A stretch of DNA of 64,000 nucleotides from Macrothele yani (taxonomy: Eukaryota > Arthropoda > Arachnida > Araneae > Macrothelidae). Positions 11,265 through 21,822 of this stretch are shown one piece after another. How positions within the stretch are numbered: the first letter of the stretch is position 1; each line of letters starts with the position of its first letter. The position numbers were made by a program, and so were the translations under genes. The stretch covers positions 25,387,001-25,451,000 of the forward strand of contig CM077011.1 of NCBI GenBank assembly GCA_039090855.1, written 5' to 3'. Under the pieces are notes generated by a model. It made no database searches, was not told where the DNA came from, and saw only the letters and a program-made list of their open reading frames with translations.

Positions 11265-11450
11265 ATATTTCTAAGGGACAGGAAAAGACCCAGAAGAACC
11301 CAAATTGAAGATGGGTGTATGAAATTCGAAAGTATGCGGGAGTAACATGGAGGAGACTGGCACAAGACAGACCGTTGTGGAAGAGGCTTGGAGAGACCTT
11401 CGTTTAGCAGTGGATTGATAATGGTTGACAATGATGATGATGATGATGAT
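11265..11450 (+). mobile_element. 5'-truncated RTE 3' end, second copy
   Basis: This matches 1050-1224 closely and encodes the same terminal residues (KYAGVTWRRLAQDRPLW). It ends with the same AATGGTTGACA followed by a longer GATGAT run. Truncation to under 200 bases is typical of incomplete target-primed reverse transcription. The longer triplet run suggests the tail is generated or extended at insertion. Confidence 0.82.
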
Positions 11451-11499
11451 ATTTCTGCCTGATGGAGCAGCCTGTTGGTGGTGAAAGCTAGCGCAAAAC

Positions 11500-12412
11500 T
11501 ACAAAATGTAACTTTTTATGAAAATTTTGTATGGGAGCACCTTGACACCCCCCCCCCCTCCGGCTCCAACCGCCTCCGAAAACTGTCTACGGTCAAAGTA
11601 CCATGACATAGTATACCAAATTTGGTGGTTCTAAAATGAAAACTGTAGATTTTACGCAAGTTTTGCGTGGGGACCCTTTGAACCCGGGTTTCCACCCCTT
11701 CTAAAAACTATCTACGATCTAAGTTAGAGTACCATGAGATACCATACCGAATTTGGTGGTTCTAAATTGAAAGCTTTAGAAATTGTTTCGAAAATCTTGT
11801 ATGGGGGCCCCTTGACCTCCCTGGGCTTCGACCCCTTCCAAAAGTTGTGTACAGTCTAAGTTAAAGTACCATGAGATAATATACCACATTTGGTTGTTTT
11901 AAATTGAAAACTGTAGAACGTTTTACAAAAATTTTGTACGGGGGCTCCTTGACCCCCGACTCTGAACCCTTCCGAAAACTGTCTACGGTCTAAGTCAGAG
12001 TATCATGAGATAAGTTACCAAATTTGGCGGTTGTAAATTGAAAACTGTAGAACGTTTTACGAAACTTTTGCATGGGGGCCTTTTGACCACCCAGCCTTTT
12101 GATCCCCGGGCTCCAACCCCTTCCCAAAACCATCTACGGTCTAAGTCAGAGTACCATGAGATAGTGTACCAAATTTGGTACTTATAAATTGAAAACTAGA
12201 AATTTTAACTAAAATAATGAAAATTTTGTATGGGAGCTCCTTGACACCCACCCGCCCCGGGCTTCGATCCCTTCCAAAACCCATCTACGGTTTAAGTTAT
12301 AGTACCATGAGATAGTATACCAAATTTGGTGGTTCTAAGTTGAAAACTGTAGATTTGTATAGCGGACAAACAAACAAATATACAAACTTTCACTTTTATA
12401 CAATATATAAAC
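11500..12412 (+). repeat. Tandem array C, about 140-base monomers
   Basis: About six monomers repeat the core GTCTACGGTCTAAGT, TACCATGAGATA, CCAAATTTGGTGGTTCTAAA and TTTTGTATGGGGGCCCCTTG. The array ends at 12360-12385 with GCGGACAAACAAACAAATA. The layout (degenerate monomers ending in a GACA/GACG-like run) matches arrays A and B, although the monomer sequence is unrelated. No coding capacity. Confidence 0.7.
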
Positions 12413-12928
12413 ATCAGTAAATTAAAACACATGAAAAGTACTATAGTCTTAGGAAAACGAAGATTCCAGTTAGCGTCTTTAATAATCAGTTTTGGATTTA
12501 AAACGAATTATATGCAACGAGTTATCTCATCATTTAAAACTAGCACATCAGACAAGAGTTAAATAGAAATAGTCTAGCAAAGAAAATTAAATGAAACCAG
12601 TAAAGATCTCAGTTCAGTTTATTCATGCCGTATTTATAAACGATCGATAGTTAAAAAACATAAGTTAAACGATCGATTATACAACGACAGTTACGCGACC
12701 TATATAGACAGATAAGCACTGTACAGTCGTTCTGTTTTTAGAGCAACTAATCCCGTATTTTCATCACATCGAAAGAACGATCGACGAGTAATGCCATTTT
12801 TAATTGAAACACAAAGTCAGCTTTATTACACGTGATACAAGAATCTGATAAGCACAACGTCAAAAACTTTGACTAAATAACCACTCATAGCATTCCTAAA
12901 TTATACCTGGACACATATGATGATTTCA
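12413..12928. other. No recognised gene
   Basis: AT-rich, no coding or structural feature I can support. Confidence 0.5.
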
Positions 12929-13140
12929 CCCGCCCCGGTGGCGCCGTGGTATAAACGATTGCTTCTGATCGTTCGCCCGAAATGGGTCCGGGTTTGAATC
13001 CCGGTGGGGCATGGATGTTGTATTTGTCTTACGGCGCTGGCTCTCTCCCTTCCCTGGAGCCAGTGACCTTAAATTAGAAACAGGTGACTGCTTGTTGCTC
13101 ATGGTGGTCGTTAAACCCCCAATCCAAAAATAATAATGAT
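12929..13140 (+). repeat. tRNA-Leu-like SINE, copy a (diverged)
   Basis: The head is tRNA-Leu-like, with B box GGTTTGAATCC. The body contains CACTGG-type pairing arms, here GCTGG and CCAGTG, and the tail carries GGTGGTCGTTAAACCCCCAA before an A-rich end. Several substitutions relative to the other copies mark it as older. Confidence 0.8.
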
Positions 13141-13634
13141 TTCTTTTTAAATTTAGCGTAAACATTGAAATGCTTACAAGCTCTTCTATCTACCCACCCA
13201 AAGTAAAACTTAACCTAAAGCGAAGTTATGGCCCCAGTAAAAACCATATTACATAAACTGTCCACAAATACGTTTTGATAGCCTGTATTCCTTATTTATT
13301 GACTGTTTTATGATAACATTTTACGTTTACAATTCGAAAAACGCGCTAGATATTGTCCCTAAGAACAAAACAGATCGTTCCCAAACGAAACAGAAGAATA
13401 ATCTGTGAAGAAACCACAGGTAAATGAGTTTCTAACCTTTCAATGAACTTTGTGGAGATTAGAAAACCTAGTTATTATAATTTAAATTATCTAAACAGTT
13501 AAAGTAAAATTACTGATGTTAAACTACGCAGGTAAACAAATACGAAAGAGATAAACTAATGTAACGCCATTTTGGAGACATTTAGGTCATAACCGAAAAA
13601 CAACGTTTCACTACGATTGGGCAGGCAGTATATA
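13141..13634. other. No recognised gene
   Basis: AT-rich spacer between a SINE and a Tc1. Nothing supported. Confidence 0.5.
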
Positions 13635-14861
13635 TACACTGAGTGGCCACTTTATTATGACCACCCCCTCAGTACTTCGTTGGGCCACCTTTAGCCTTTA
13701 ATACTGCGTCGATTCTTCGTGACATGGACTCCACGAGATGTTGATAGGTAGTTTGTGGAATCTGAGACCATGCTTGATGAACAGCACTTCCCAGGAGTGT
13801 GAGATTGCACGGTTGTGGATCCAGCTGTCTGATGGCTCGTTCAACTTCATCCCACAAATTGTCAATGGGGTTGAGATCTGGAGATTGTGCGGGCCATCTA
13901 AGCAAAGTAAACTCACCGGCATGTTCCTGAACCAATCCTGTGCAATACGAGCACTTTGGCAGGACGCATTATCTTGTTGAAATTGGCCATCGCCATTGGG
14001 ATAAACCATCCTAATGACAGGATGAACTTGGTCCGCAACGATGTTTAGATATGATGTGCCAGTCAGACGTTGATCAACACGAATTAAAGGGCCCATAGCA
14101 TGCCAGGAAAACATTCCCTGAACCATAACGTTGCCTCAACCAGCTTGATGGGTTGTAGCAATGCATTTGGGGTCCATGCTTTCGTGCTGTTTCCGCCGAA
14201 TTCTCACTCGGCCATCTGCATGGTGCAACTGAAAACGTGATTCATCGGACAACATAATTTGTTTCCAATTATCGTCTGTCCAATCCTTGTGCTCCTGTGC
14301 GAACTGTAGACGTTTTCTCTTGTTAACTGCAGACAGCAAAGGTGTTCGAACAGGCCTTCGGCAGCCATATCCCATCCGATGCAGTGTACGGCGAACAGTG
14401 CGTGCAGAGATCATTTGAGGGGATCCTTGATTAAGATGGGCTGTAATTTGCTGCACTGTTGCCCTTCTGTTGTCTGTTACCAGTCTAGACACTCTCCGTT
14501 CCGCCTGAGCAGTCACTAGTCGATGACTACTACAACGTTTCACGTAGAGACCCAGTTTTTGGGCTGGCAGTCCAGTCTTTAAACATTTTAACAACAGCTG
14601 CTCTGGAACATTTCACGAATGCGGTGGTTTCGGTGATATTCGCTCCATGGCTCCGAGCTCCTAAAATCATCCCACGTTGAAAGTCCCTCAAATCGTATTT
14701 TTAACCCATCTTGTTAACTAAAAATCACTTTTACTACTGTTGCAAGCACTAAGCTTTCCCTTTTTATACTAGCCTCGCTCTCTGGCGGCAACAGCGTGCA
14801 GCTATAGCTCATTTGCTTAAGACTGTCAGGTGGTCATAATAAAGTGGCCACTAAGTGTGTA
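13635..14861 (-). mobile_element. Tc1-like element with 36-residue D-to-D/E spacing
   Basis: The terminal repeats share GAGTGGCCACTTTATTATGA (left) and TTAGTGGCCACTTTATTATGACCACC from the other strand, here broken for brevity. TA lies outside the left end and the right end runs into TATATA. Length is about 1.23 kb. A second copy of the family is at 46964-47773, and a central fragment is at 1855-2170. Confidence 0.83.
13669..14709 (-). pseudogene. Tc1-like transposase, DD36D/E spacing
   Basis: Start context MG(stop)KYDLRDFQRGMILGAR, then the frame covering 14136-14594 with RAT-VQQITAHLNQGSP-type HTH sequence and SDESRFQLHHADGR (first Asp). The next frame has QFQQDNASCQSA (second Asp), and a further shift leads to SPDLNPIDNLWDEVERAI. 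The third catalytic position is Asp here, whereas the 47 kb copy has Glu. In the intact-frame copy at 47 kb, 36 residues separate the second and third catalytic positions, two more than standard Tc1. The spacing recalls the published DD36E (Incomer) group; that assignment is inference. Confidence 0.75.
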
Positions 14862-14867
14862 TATACA

Positions 14868-16380
14868 GAATGTCCCACTCGCTACAGAACCCGGAATTTC
14901 TTTAAATATATTAACACCAATGAAGATATTGAAACGAAATGTGAAGTGGACTTACCTCATTTCGTGCGAAATGTGACGACATCACAGCATGTGCTGGAAG
15001 TGGTCACCATTTGCGTCCAGACAGCATTGAACCCTGCGCTGTCTCGCAGCCATCCTGAGTGCTCGTTAGTGGCAGACACATCCCTATAAATGTGGCGCCA
15101 CTGAGGAGCAGTCCGCCAGCTAGCAAGACGCGCCTCTCTGCTGCTTTGTTATGCCATTTTGCTGAGCTTGTTATGCCATTTACACAATACGGTTGTTGAT
15201 AGTGAGTGCTCGTGGCTGTTCGCGTACGTGTGAAAATGTATCGGTATACTCTGGAGGAACGAGTGTTTATTGTTCGCCCTTATTGGAAAACAGAATCGAT
15301 AAAGTCTTGTCAACAGCAATTCCTGGAGAGGTTTGCAGGAAGGCATCCGCCAAGCAAGTCCGCCATTTGGGCATTGTCGAAGAAACTGGAAACCAAGAGG
15401 ACTTTATTAGACGACAGTGCAGCAGGTCGTCCACAAATGTCCGAGGAAACGACCCAGAACGTAAAGGGCCGACTACTTGCGTCTCTTAGGAAGTCACTTC
15501 ACCGACTGTCACAGGAAACAGGATTGGTTATCCAAAAGCACTTGTCAACGTTTTGTTAAAAATGCGAAGCTTCGTGCGTACCGTATCTCCGTGGTCCACG
15601 AACTCAAAGAGCCTGACCACGTGAAGCGAGTGACATACTGTCGATTGTTTCAGACATTTCTTCAGGATTATTCGGGCATTCTGGACTACACGTGGTTCTC
15701 AGACGAGGCGTGGTTTCATACTTCCGGATACGTCAATTCTCAAAATTCTCGTATTTGGGCCAGTGAAAATCCCAACGCGATACATGAAGAACCCCTTCAT
15801 TCACAGAAAATTGGTGTTTGGTGTGGGATGTCCCGGCCCTGCATAATTGGTCCCATCTTCTTTGATACAAATATCACAACAGCTGCATATATGGAAATCT
15901 TCAACACCTTTGTAAATCAATTGGACGACGAATTACTCTCCATTGGATATTACCAGCATGATGGAGCGACACCACACACACCAGTATGGCCGAAATTTAG
16001 TCCTTTTTCGGCGACCGCGTCATTTCGGAGGGTCTATGGCCACCACGCTCCCCCGATCTGACGCCTCTTGATTACTTTTTATGGGGATATCTAAAAGGGA
16101 GAGTTTACCAAAAGAAACCACGAACCATAGATGCCTTGAAAGCAAACATCACCGAAGAAATTCAGGCAGTGACGGCAGACGTACTGGCAAGGACTTTCCA
16201 CAATATGGTGCGCTGGGTTCAGTGCTGTCTGGATGCAAATGGTGGTCACTTCCAGCCCATGTTGCGATGTCATCACATTTCGCAAGAAATGAGGTAAGTC
16301 CACTTCAAATTCCGTTGCCATATCTTCATTGGTATTAATATTATTAAACAAATGCCGGTTTTCGTAGCGAGTGGGACACC
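14868..16380 (+). mobile_element. Long-TIR DDE element of Tc1/mariner superfamily
   Basis: The two ends are inverted repeats of about 170 bases (14868-15037 and 16210-16380). The outer part reads TGTCCCACTCGCTAC and the inner part extends past GACAGCA..TGAACCC. The right repeat overlaps the 3' end of the transposase coding region, so the left repeat is a reversed copy of the last codons. Total length is about 1.5 kb, directly beside the preceding Tc1. Confidence 0.82.
15236..16297 (+). pseudogene. DDE transposase, frameshifted
   Basis: Starts MYRYTLEERVFIV, an N-terminal helix-turn-helix of the DUF4817 kind seen in arthropod transposases. It continues in a second frame through VHELKEPDHVKRVTYC, WFSDEAWFHTSGYVNSQN (first Asp) and YQHDGATPHTP (second Asp). 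A further shift leads to WPPRSPDLTPLDYFLWGYLK (third Asp) and CLDANGGHF near the end. About 36 residues separate the second and third Asp once the shifts are allowed for. At least two frameshifts make it inactive. Confidence 0.8.
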
Positions 16381-17037
16381 CTGCAGAAGGCGGTGTTTGA
16401 AGTATGTGACTTGACTTGACAATGCGAAAATAATTATCCATTCAAAGACACGAGGCGTCATGTCGGTTTAGCACGTGGGATCCTGGAAGGTAAACAAAAG
16501 GCATTCCCTATTTGATGGATTGGTTCCAAATTCGTGGCAACTCTAGCGAGACGTTATCACTGCTATTGGTAATGATCTCCAAAGTTCCTCGAATGGCAGT
16601 AGATTTAGGGGTGGGATCGGAAGCTAATTTCTATTTTACGCCAATAAATATAGTACACATGGAGTCAGGGGCGGATTGGCCCACCGGGACACCGGGATAT
16701 TTCCTGGTAGACCACTCGACAAATGTCCCACTTTCTTGTATCCTCTTTATCTTGATTGTTTGGAGAGAAAAATGAATGGTTATTTTGGTATTTATGAATA
16801 AAAATCGTTAACTTCATTTGAGCTGCATGTTTTCTGTCTGAAATCTCATTATCTTAAACGAAATCGCTTTTCATTCTATCTGTGTACTGTATATCTTGGG
16901 CGTTTGCTTTAAAATGACAAAACAAAAATTATTTCTACTTCAGTGAAAAATTTGTCGCCGGATCCAACACGCTGTCATAAATAAATTAAGCTAACTGTTA
17001 TTAATAATTAAGCTTGGTGCCAGAGGCCCTACAGCCC
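16381..17037. other. Spacer without a gene
   Basis: No coding similarity. At 16665-16712 GGGGCGGATTGGCCCACCGG resembles the ends of some non-autonomous hAT-like repeats, but no partner end was found. Confidence 0.35.
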
Positions 17038-17282
17038 CGCACACAAACACACACACACACACACACATCGTACGAAAAAAGGCACAATCATCAGGGTTAA
17101 GTGAATAAAATCAAGTTAGTTATTCACACACTTTTTTATATTTATTTACAAAATTTTATGTTTTTTTTATTTATACACTGTGGTAAGGGTTTGACAAACT
17201 AACTTGATTTTATCCACTTAACCCTGATGATTGTGCTTTTTTTATACGATGTGTGGGCGTGTGTGTGTGTGTGTGTGTGTGC
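17038..17282. repeat. Long inverted repeat flanked by CA/GT microsatellite
   Basis: The left arm (17045-17121) and right arm (17197-17281) are near-perfect reverse complements. They share AACTAACTTGATTTTAT, CACTTAACCCTGATGATTGTG and the TACGATGTG end, and then run into (CA)n on the left and (GT)n on the right. The loop is 75 AT-rich bases. Such a structure could fold into a roughly 75-pair hairpin if transcribed. It may be a foldback element. No coding. Confidence 0.75.
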
Positions 17283-17843
17283 ATATACAAACCATCACAC
17301 AACTTACGTTTGGTCCTCAGAATCACAAACATGTTGATTGTTTGGAAATATGAGAACCTAGGGAACGAACTTGTAAAAACTGATTTATATAAAGTCCATT
17401 TGATTTCAAATGTGAGTAATGGGTAAGGAAGGAAAATCGTAATGTTTTTCATCTGAAATTTGCAGATGAAATATAAATGTTCTATATTCCTATATATGCT
17501 GTACCCCTCTTGAGAGAGGTTTTGCATTGGTAAGACACTTTGTAGAAGCTTTGAGTATTTCATATTGTAAATTATTTAAAATTGCTTGGGTCTAAATTAA
17601 GTGAATTAATGAGCTTCTTTAAGTGTGGCAATTATCCAGCTATGTATGTTTGCTGAAATCTAATTATTCTATTATAATATTGAACACATCACAGGATAAT
17701 AAGCTACATGGAAGTTCACCTTGCCCCCAAAAATTCAGTATGTACCAAGTCTAAATAACATTCATTTGTTAAAAATAAATTAAAAGGCGATGAATATCTC
17801 AATATCGGTGACTTTTTTAATATTATATAATTAAATGTGAAAA
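17283..17843. other. No recognised gene
   Basis: AT-rich sequence following the hairpin. The 117-codon minus-strand frame across 17210-17563 begins in the microsatellite and has no recognisable domain. Confidence 0.45.
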
Positions 17844-17892
17844 TAGCAATACTAAACTATTAAATAGTGATATTAGTAGTTTAGTATTGCTA
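17844..17892. repeat. Perfect 16-base palindrome with 17-base loop
   Basis: TAGCAATACTAAACTA at 17844-17859 is repeated in reverse complement at 17877-17892. TAAACTATTA recurs immediately afterwards and a GTGATATTA/TAATATCAC pair overlaps the loop. The structure is complex but AT-rich. Confidence 0.6.
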
Positions 17893-18049
17893 AACTATTA
17901 ATATCACATGATATGAAATAGTGTTTTACTCACCCGTCGATATTTTTAAATGCTAATTTCCTTACTAATATTAAGATTTAATAAACGAACATATTGTTTC
18001 CTATTTTTCCCTACCCAGTGTCCCATTTATTAAATAAACTTTTAAATGA

Positions 18050-19453
18050 CACTCACGGACAATGAAATTTGCGCACCAACACGAAAGCATCGGATTGAAC
18101 TGAAATTTTATGGACGTAATGATACACATGAATGATACACATGATGCCAAAAACAGAGCTGCAGGACAATTACAGAGGGATCTGTGGCACGCAGTCCGGT
18201 CATCTTCAGTAGTGCGTCGCACCGCCTCGTGCGGCGATACATGCTGCAATACGGTCCGGCATGGAGGCGAACAGACGTCTGATGTCCTGCGGCAGACTGG
18301 CCAAAACGTGTTGGATGGTGTGCTCCAAATCCCGGATAGTGCGGCATGGTCCCACACATGCTTGATACGGGACATGTCCAGGGAACTGGCAGGCCATGGA
18401 AGTGTCTGGACATGACGTAGGCAGTCCTGGGCAACCCGAGCCGTGTGCGGGCCGGCATTATCCTGCTGTTATAGCGCACCTGGAATCCCGGCCAGAAATG
18501 GGAGCACATGGGGCCGTAAGATCTCATCCACATACCGCTGGCCCGTCAATGATCCACATGGCACTACTAAAGCTGATCGGCTATCGTAGGTAATGGCTCC
18601 CCAGACCATAATGTCTGCAGTGGAGGAGGTCTGATGCTCGATAGCGAGGTTGGGATTGTGTCGTTGACCCAGGGACCTCCACACCCTGGCACGATGATAA
18701 TCTGTCCCCAAAAAGAACCTACACTCGTCGCTAAACAACACACGTCGCCAGTCTGTGGCGTTCCACGTAGCTCTGGTCATGCACCACAGCACACGGATCC
18801 GGCGATGTTCCGGTGTTAATGGCAGCACACGTAAGGGGCGCTGCGTTCGCAGATTCGCTCCCACGAGGCGTTGGAAAATGGTTGGTGGGCACACAGGAGC
18901 CGCTACATCTCCCTGTATAGTGGACCGGGTCTCCGTGGCATCCGTTCTGTGCCTGGCGCGCGATCCGTGGATCGTCTCTACCGGTGGTCCTCCTGGTCTG
19001 TCCGGAGCCGCTCCGCCGTGTGGCAGTGCCGTCACGTGTTCACTGCTCCCTACACAGTCGTACGGTGTGGTCAGAACGATCCACGTGGCGGACTATACGG
19101 CGCACCGACGACCCTGCGGTTTTCAGCCCGATGATCTGGCCTCTCTCAAAGTCCGTACGTTGCGTAAATCGACGTCTCTGGCGTCTATACCTAGCATTCT
19201 TGTCATTCTGTACTATTGCTTGCGTCAGCCGGTGCTTTTCGCTTTCATTGGGGCATCGACTACACGCCTGTTTGTGACCGGGTCTCCGTGGGATCCGGTT
19301 CGTAATTGCAGCGCCACCACAGGGTGTGCAGTCATGTGCACTCGCATCAAACGTGGATCATTTGCATACCAGCACGCATTCTAGCTATCTGAAAAAGTTT
19401 CGCGGTTGTAGCATGTTTTCTTCTAGGTGCTCAAATTTCATTGTCCGTGATTG
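18050..19453 (-). mobile_element. Tc1-like element with both ends
   Basis: Ends: TCACGGACAATGAAATTTG on the left and the same 19 bases on the other strand at the right (to 19450). TA follows the right end; the left flank reads GA, so the duplication there has mutated. Length is about 1.4 kb, GC-richer than its surroundings. Confidence 0.83.
18206..19240 (-). pseudogene. Tc1 transposase with mutated catalytic Glu
   Basis: The clear part runs from 19035: RVLPLTPEHRRIRVLW, then WRRVLFSDECRFFLG (first Asp), ADIMVWGAITYDSRS, and QQDNAGPHTARVAQD (second Asp) in another frame. It continues to SLDMSRIKHVW, where the expected Pro-Ile-Glu is Arg-Ile-Lys. Loss of the third catalytic residue and several shifts make it inactive. 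The C-terminus ends IAARGGATHY, the usual Tc1 finish. Confidence 0.78.
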
Positions 19454-20533
19454 TAATTGATAATATTTAGTGGCGACAAATGTACTTTCGCTTTCAAGAA
19501 TATGGACGGCTGGGGGGCCTGTTGTGATGTTTCTAGGGCCCGATTCTGTGTGAATCGGGCCCTTTGTACAGTTCCTCGTTATTAAACTGTTTGTTTTGGA
19601 TACTAACTCGTATGTAGTGTAAACTGAAATCTCAATACTAAAATAAGAGATTTTGCAGTTTTTTTAGAATCGCACTGTTGGAATCAAGCCCACAAACATT
19701 TTTAATATAATATTTTGCGCATAGTTCTCTGCGGGGAAATATTAAAACTGTTCCGCAAGTTATTTTTGGTTACACCGTTCTTTTCCTCAAAAAGCTGACC
19801 TTTCTTTTTTTGCTATATTTAGCCTCTTCAGCCCAAGGAAGAACATACTTCTGTCGTGTAATGCATCATGCTGGCATTTTTATTGACCCTATGGTTGACC
19901 ATTGGTTTTATTCAGTGACGTGATGATGATACTAACATTTGTCACATGACCCCACCACACGAGCGTTTACCGCTCCGTACTCCGTGACGCGCGAAATATA
20001 CGTGACAACGACCATAGCACGAAGATGGACGGATATATATAGGGAAGAGACGTACGCACGTGATCGCGCTCTTTCGCCTCTCTAAATGCAAACGGTCACG
20101 GTTTAGCGATGCCTGACAATGAAAGATCGCTCGGCCACGACCGTCGGTTACGAGCCTCACCAGGTCTGCGTTGCAGTGCTGAATGATGAGTCCTCGCATA
20201 GGGCTTCATTGAAACTTCCCCAGCCTCTATTATTCATAGCGGTGCTCTGAATAACTCGGCATAATCAGCTCGCTTTTGAGACCTTTGTTCGTTTTGTTAC
20301 GAGGTTCCGGCTCTTCAGGCACGGTTACTTTGTAACAGATTTAACCCTTTTTCGTCGTTTTCTCTAGCAAGGAGACCAACGAATTCTTCAAAAGTTGCCC
20401 ATGCTTTCATAGTTCTCGGGTTTGCAATTCTGGCTTTCCCGTCGTGTCAAAGTATGCCAAAAACGCAAAGATCCAACAAACGTAATAACAATTAGCACAT
20501 GCTATATTTGGAAAAAAACTAATAAAGCAAAAA
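19454..20533. other. Spacer with one short perfect hairpin
   Basis: No coding similarity. At 19536-19562 GGGCCCGATTC pairs with GAATCGGGCCC across a TGTGT loop (11-pair stem). The rest is unremarkable AT-rich DNA. Confidence 0.5.
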
Positions 20534-21672
20534 CAAGTAAGTAAAATCATGCAACGCATTGATTATGATACGCTTTCCAACATAGAAGAAATCATTACTC
20601 AAGTTATTACTCAAGTTATGAGGATAATGGCTGTACAATAAATCCCGCTCCTGTGCCTACAATAAATCCCGCTCCTGTGCCCTGATTTTTTACCCCATTT
20701 CGATTATTTTAAACAGAATTGGTTCAGTATACCTCCGGAACAACATACTGAAGTTTTATTGCAATAGAAGCATTTTAATCAAATTATGGCCGCCCCTGTG
20801 GCGCAGTGGTCTAAGGCGCTGGCCTCTGATCATTCGTCCGTAAGGGGTCCGGGTTCGAATCCCGTTCAGGCATGGATGTTGGTTTTGTCTTACGGCACTG
20901 GCTCTCTCCCTTCCCTGGAACCAGTGACCCTAAATTAGGGACGGGCGACTGCTTATAGCCCATTGAGTTGCTCACGGTGGTCGTTAAACCTCCAATCAAA
21001 AAAAAAAAAAAAAATCAAATTATGAGGGTAATGGCTGTGGAATAAATCTCGCTCCGACCTTTGAACCCATTTCGATGATATTCAACAGAATTGGTTCAGT
21101 ATATCTCCGGAATAACATACTAACGTTTTGTCGCAATACAAGCATTTTTAGTCAAGTTATGAGGGTAATGGCTGTGGAATAAATCTGGCTCCTGTGCCCT
21201 GACCTTTGACCCCATTTCAATGATATTCAAGGGAGCCAGTTCGGTATACCTCCGGAACAAAATACCAAAGTTTTGTCGCAGTAGAAGCATTTTTAGTCAA
21301 GTCATGAGGATAATGGCTTTGTAAGAAATCGCGCTCCTGTGCCCTGACCTTTGACTTCATTTCGATGATATTCAACAGAACCGGTTCAGTGTATCTCCGG
21401 AACAACATGATAAAGTTTTGTTGCAATCGAAGCATTTTTACGCAAGTTATGACGCATAAGTGCGATGGAATGGATCCCGCTTCTATGTCCTGACCGTTGA
21501 CCCTATTTCACCCATTCTCAATAGGGTTCGTCCCCGCTGTCCCCTACCACATACTAAAATTTCATCGAAATCGAACCATTTTACGCGAGTTATCGTGTGG
21601 AGAAACAGACAGACAGACAGACGGACAAAGCCGGAGCATACACGCTTCTTCAACCTACGGTTGGAAACCGTG
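20534..21672 (+). repeat. Terminal-hairpin tandem-array element B, copy 1
   Basis: The left end reads AAAATCATGCAACGCATTGA and is shared with copies at 48.5, 54.1 and 61.3 kb. About five degenerate monomers of 136-150 bases follow, marked by AATGGCTGTGGAATAAATC and CCTGACCTTTGAC. Then comes an ACAGACAGACAGACGGACAAA run, and the terminal hairpin built on TTCAACCTACGGTTGGAA. A SINE is inserted at 20789-21012. No protein is encoded. Confidence 0.78.
20789..21012 (+). repeat. tRNA-Leu-like SINE, copy b, with target duplication
   Basis: Full-length copy: GTGGTCTAAGGCGC (A box region), GGTTCGAATCC (B box), the palindrome CCCTAAATTAGGG, the CGGTGGTCGTTAAACCTCCA tail domain, and an A run. It is flanked by the 12-base duplication AATCAAATTATG (20777-20788 and 21013-21024), which shows insertion by LINE machinery into array B. 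Confidence 0.9.
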
Positions 21673-21700
21673 AATAAAAGGATGCACAGTAGCAAATGTT

Positions 21701-21822
21701 CCGCAACCTACATCGTAGAACAACGTCAACTGTCACTATTTCACGGGTCTATCTTACTAGTTCTAAGTCTTTAAAGTATTCAGCGAAGGACAGTTGACAT
21801 AGCCTATGTTGTAGGTTGCGGT
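21701..21822. repeat. Imperfect inverted repeat, 120 bases
   Basis: CCGCAACCTACATCG...CAACTGTC at the left pairs with GACAGTTG...TGTAGGTTGCGG at the right. The loop is about 50 bases. It lies directly after the hairpin end of array element B and could be a tiny foldback element. Confidence 0.5.

Noticed and set aside
14868..16380. Assigning the long-TIR element to the DD41D (rosa-like) group
   Set aside because: Counting across the frameshifts gives about 36 residues between the second and third Asp, not 41.
20534..21672. Calling array element B a Helitron
   Set aside because: It has a terminal hairpin and minisatellite but no clear CTRR end, no defined A-T insertion site and no helicase.
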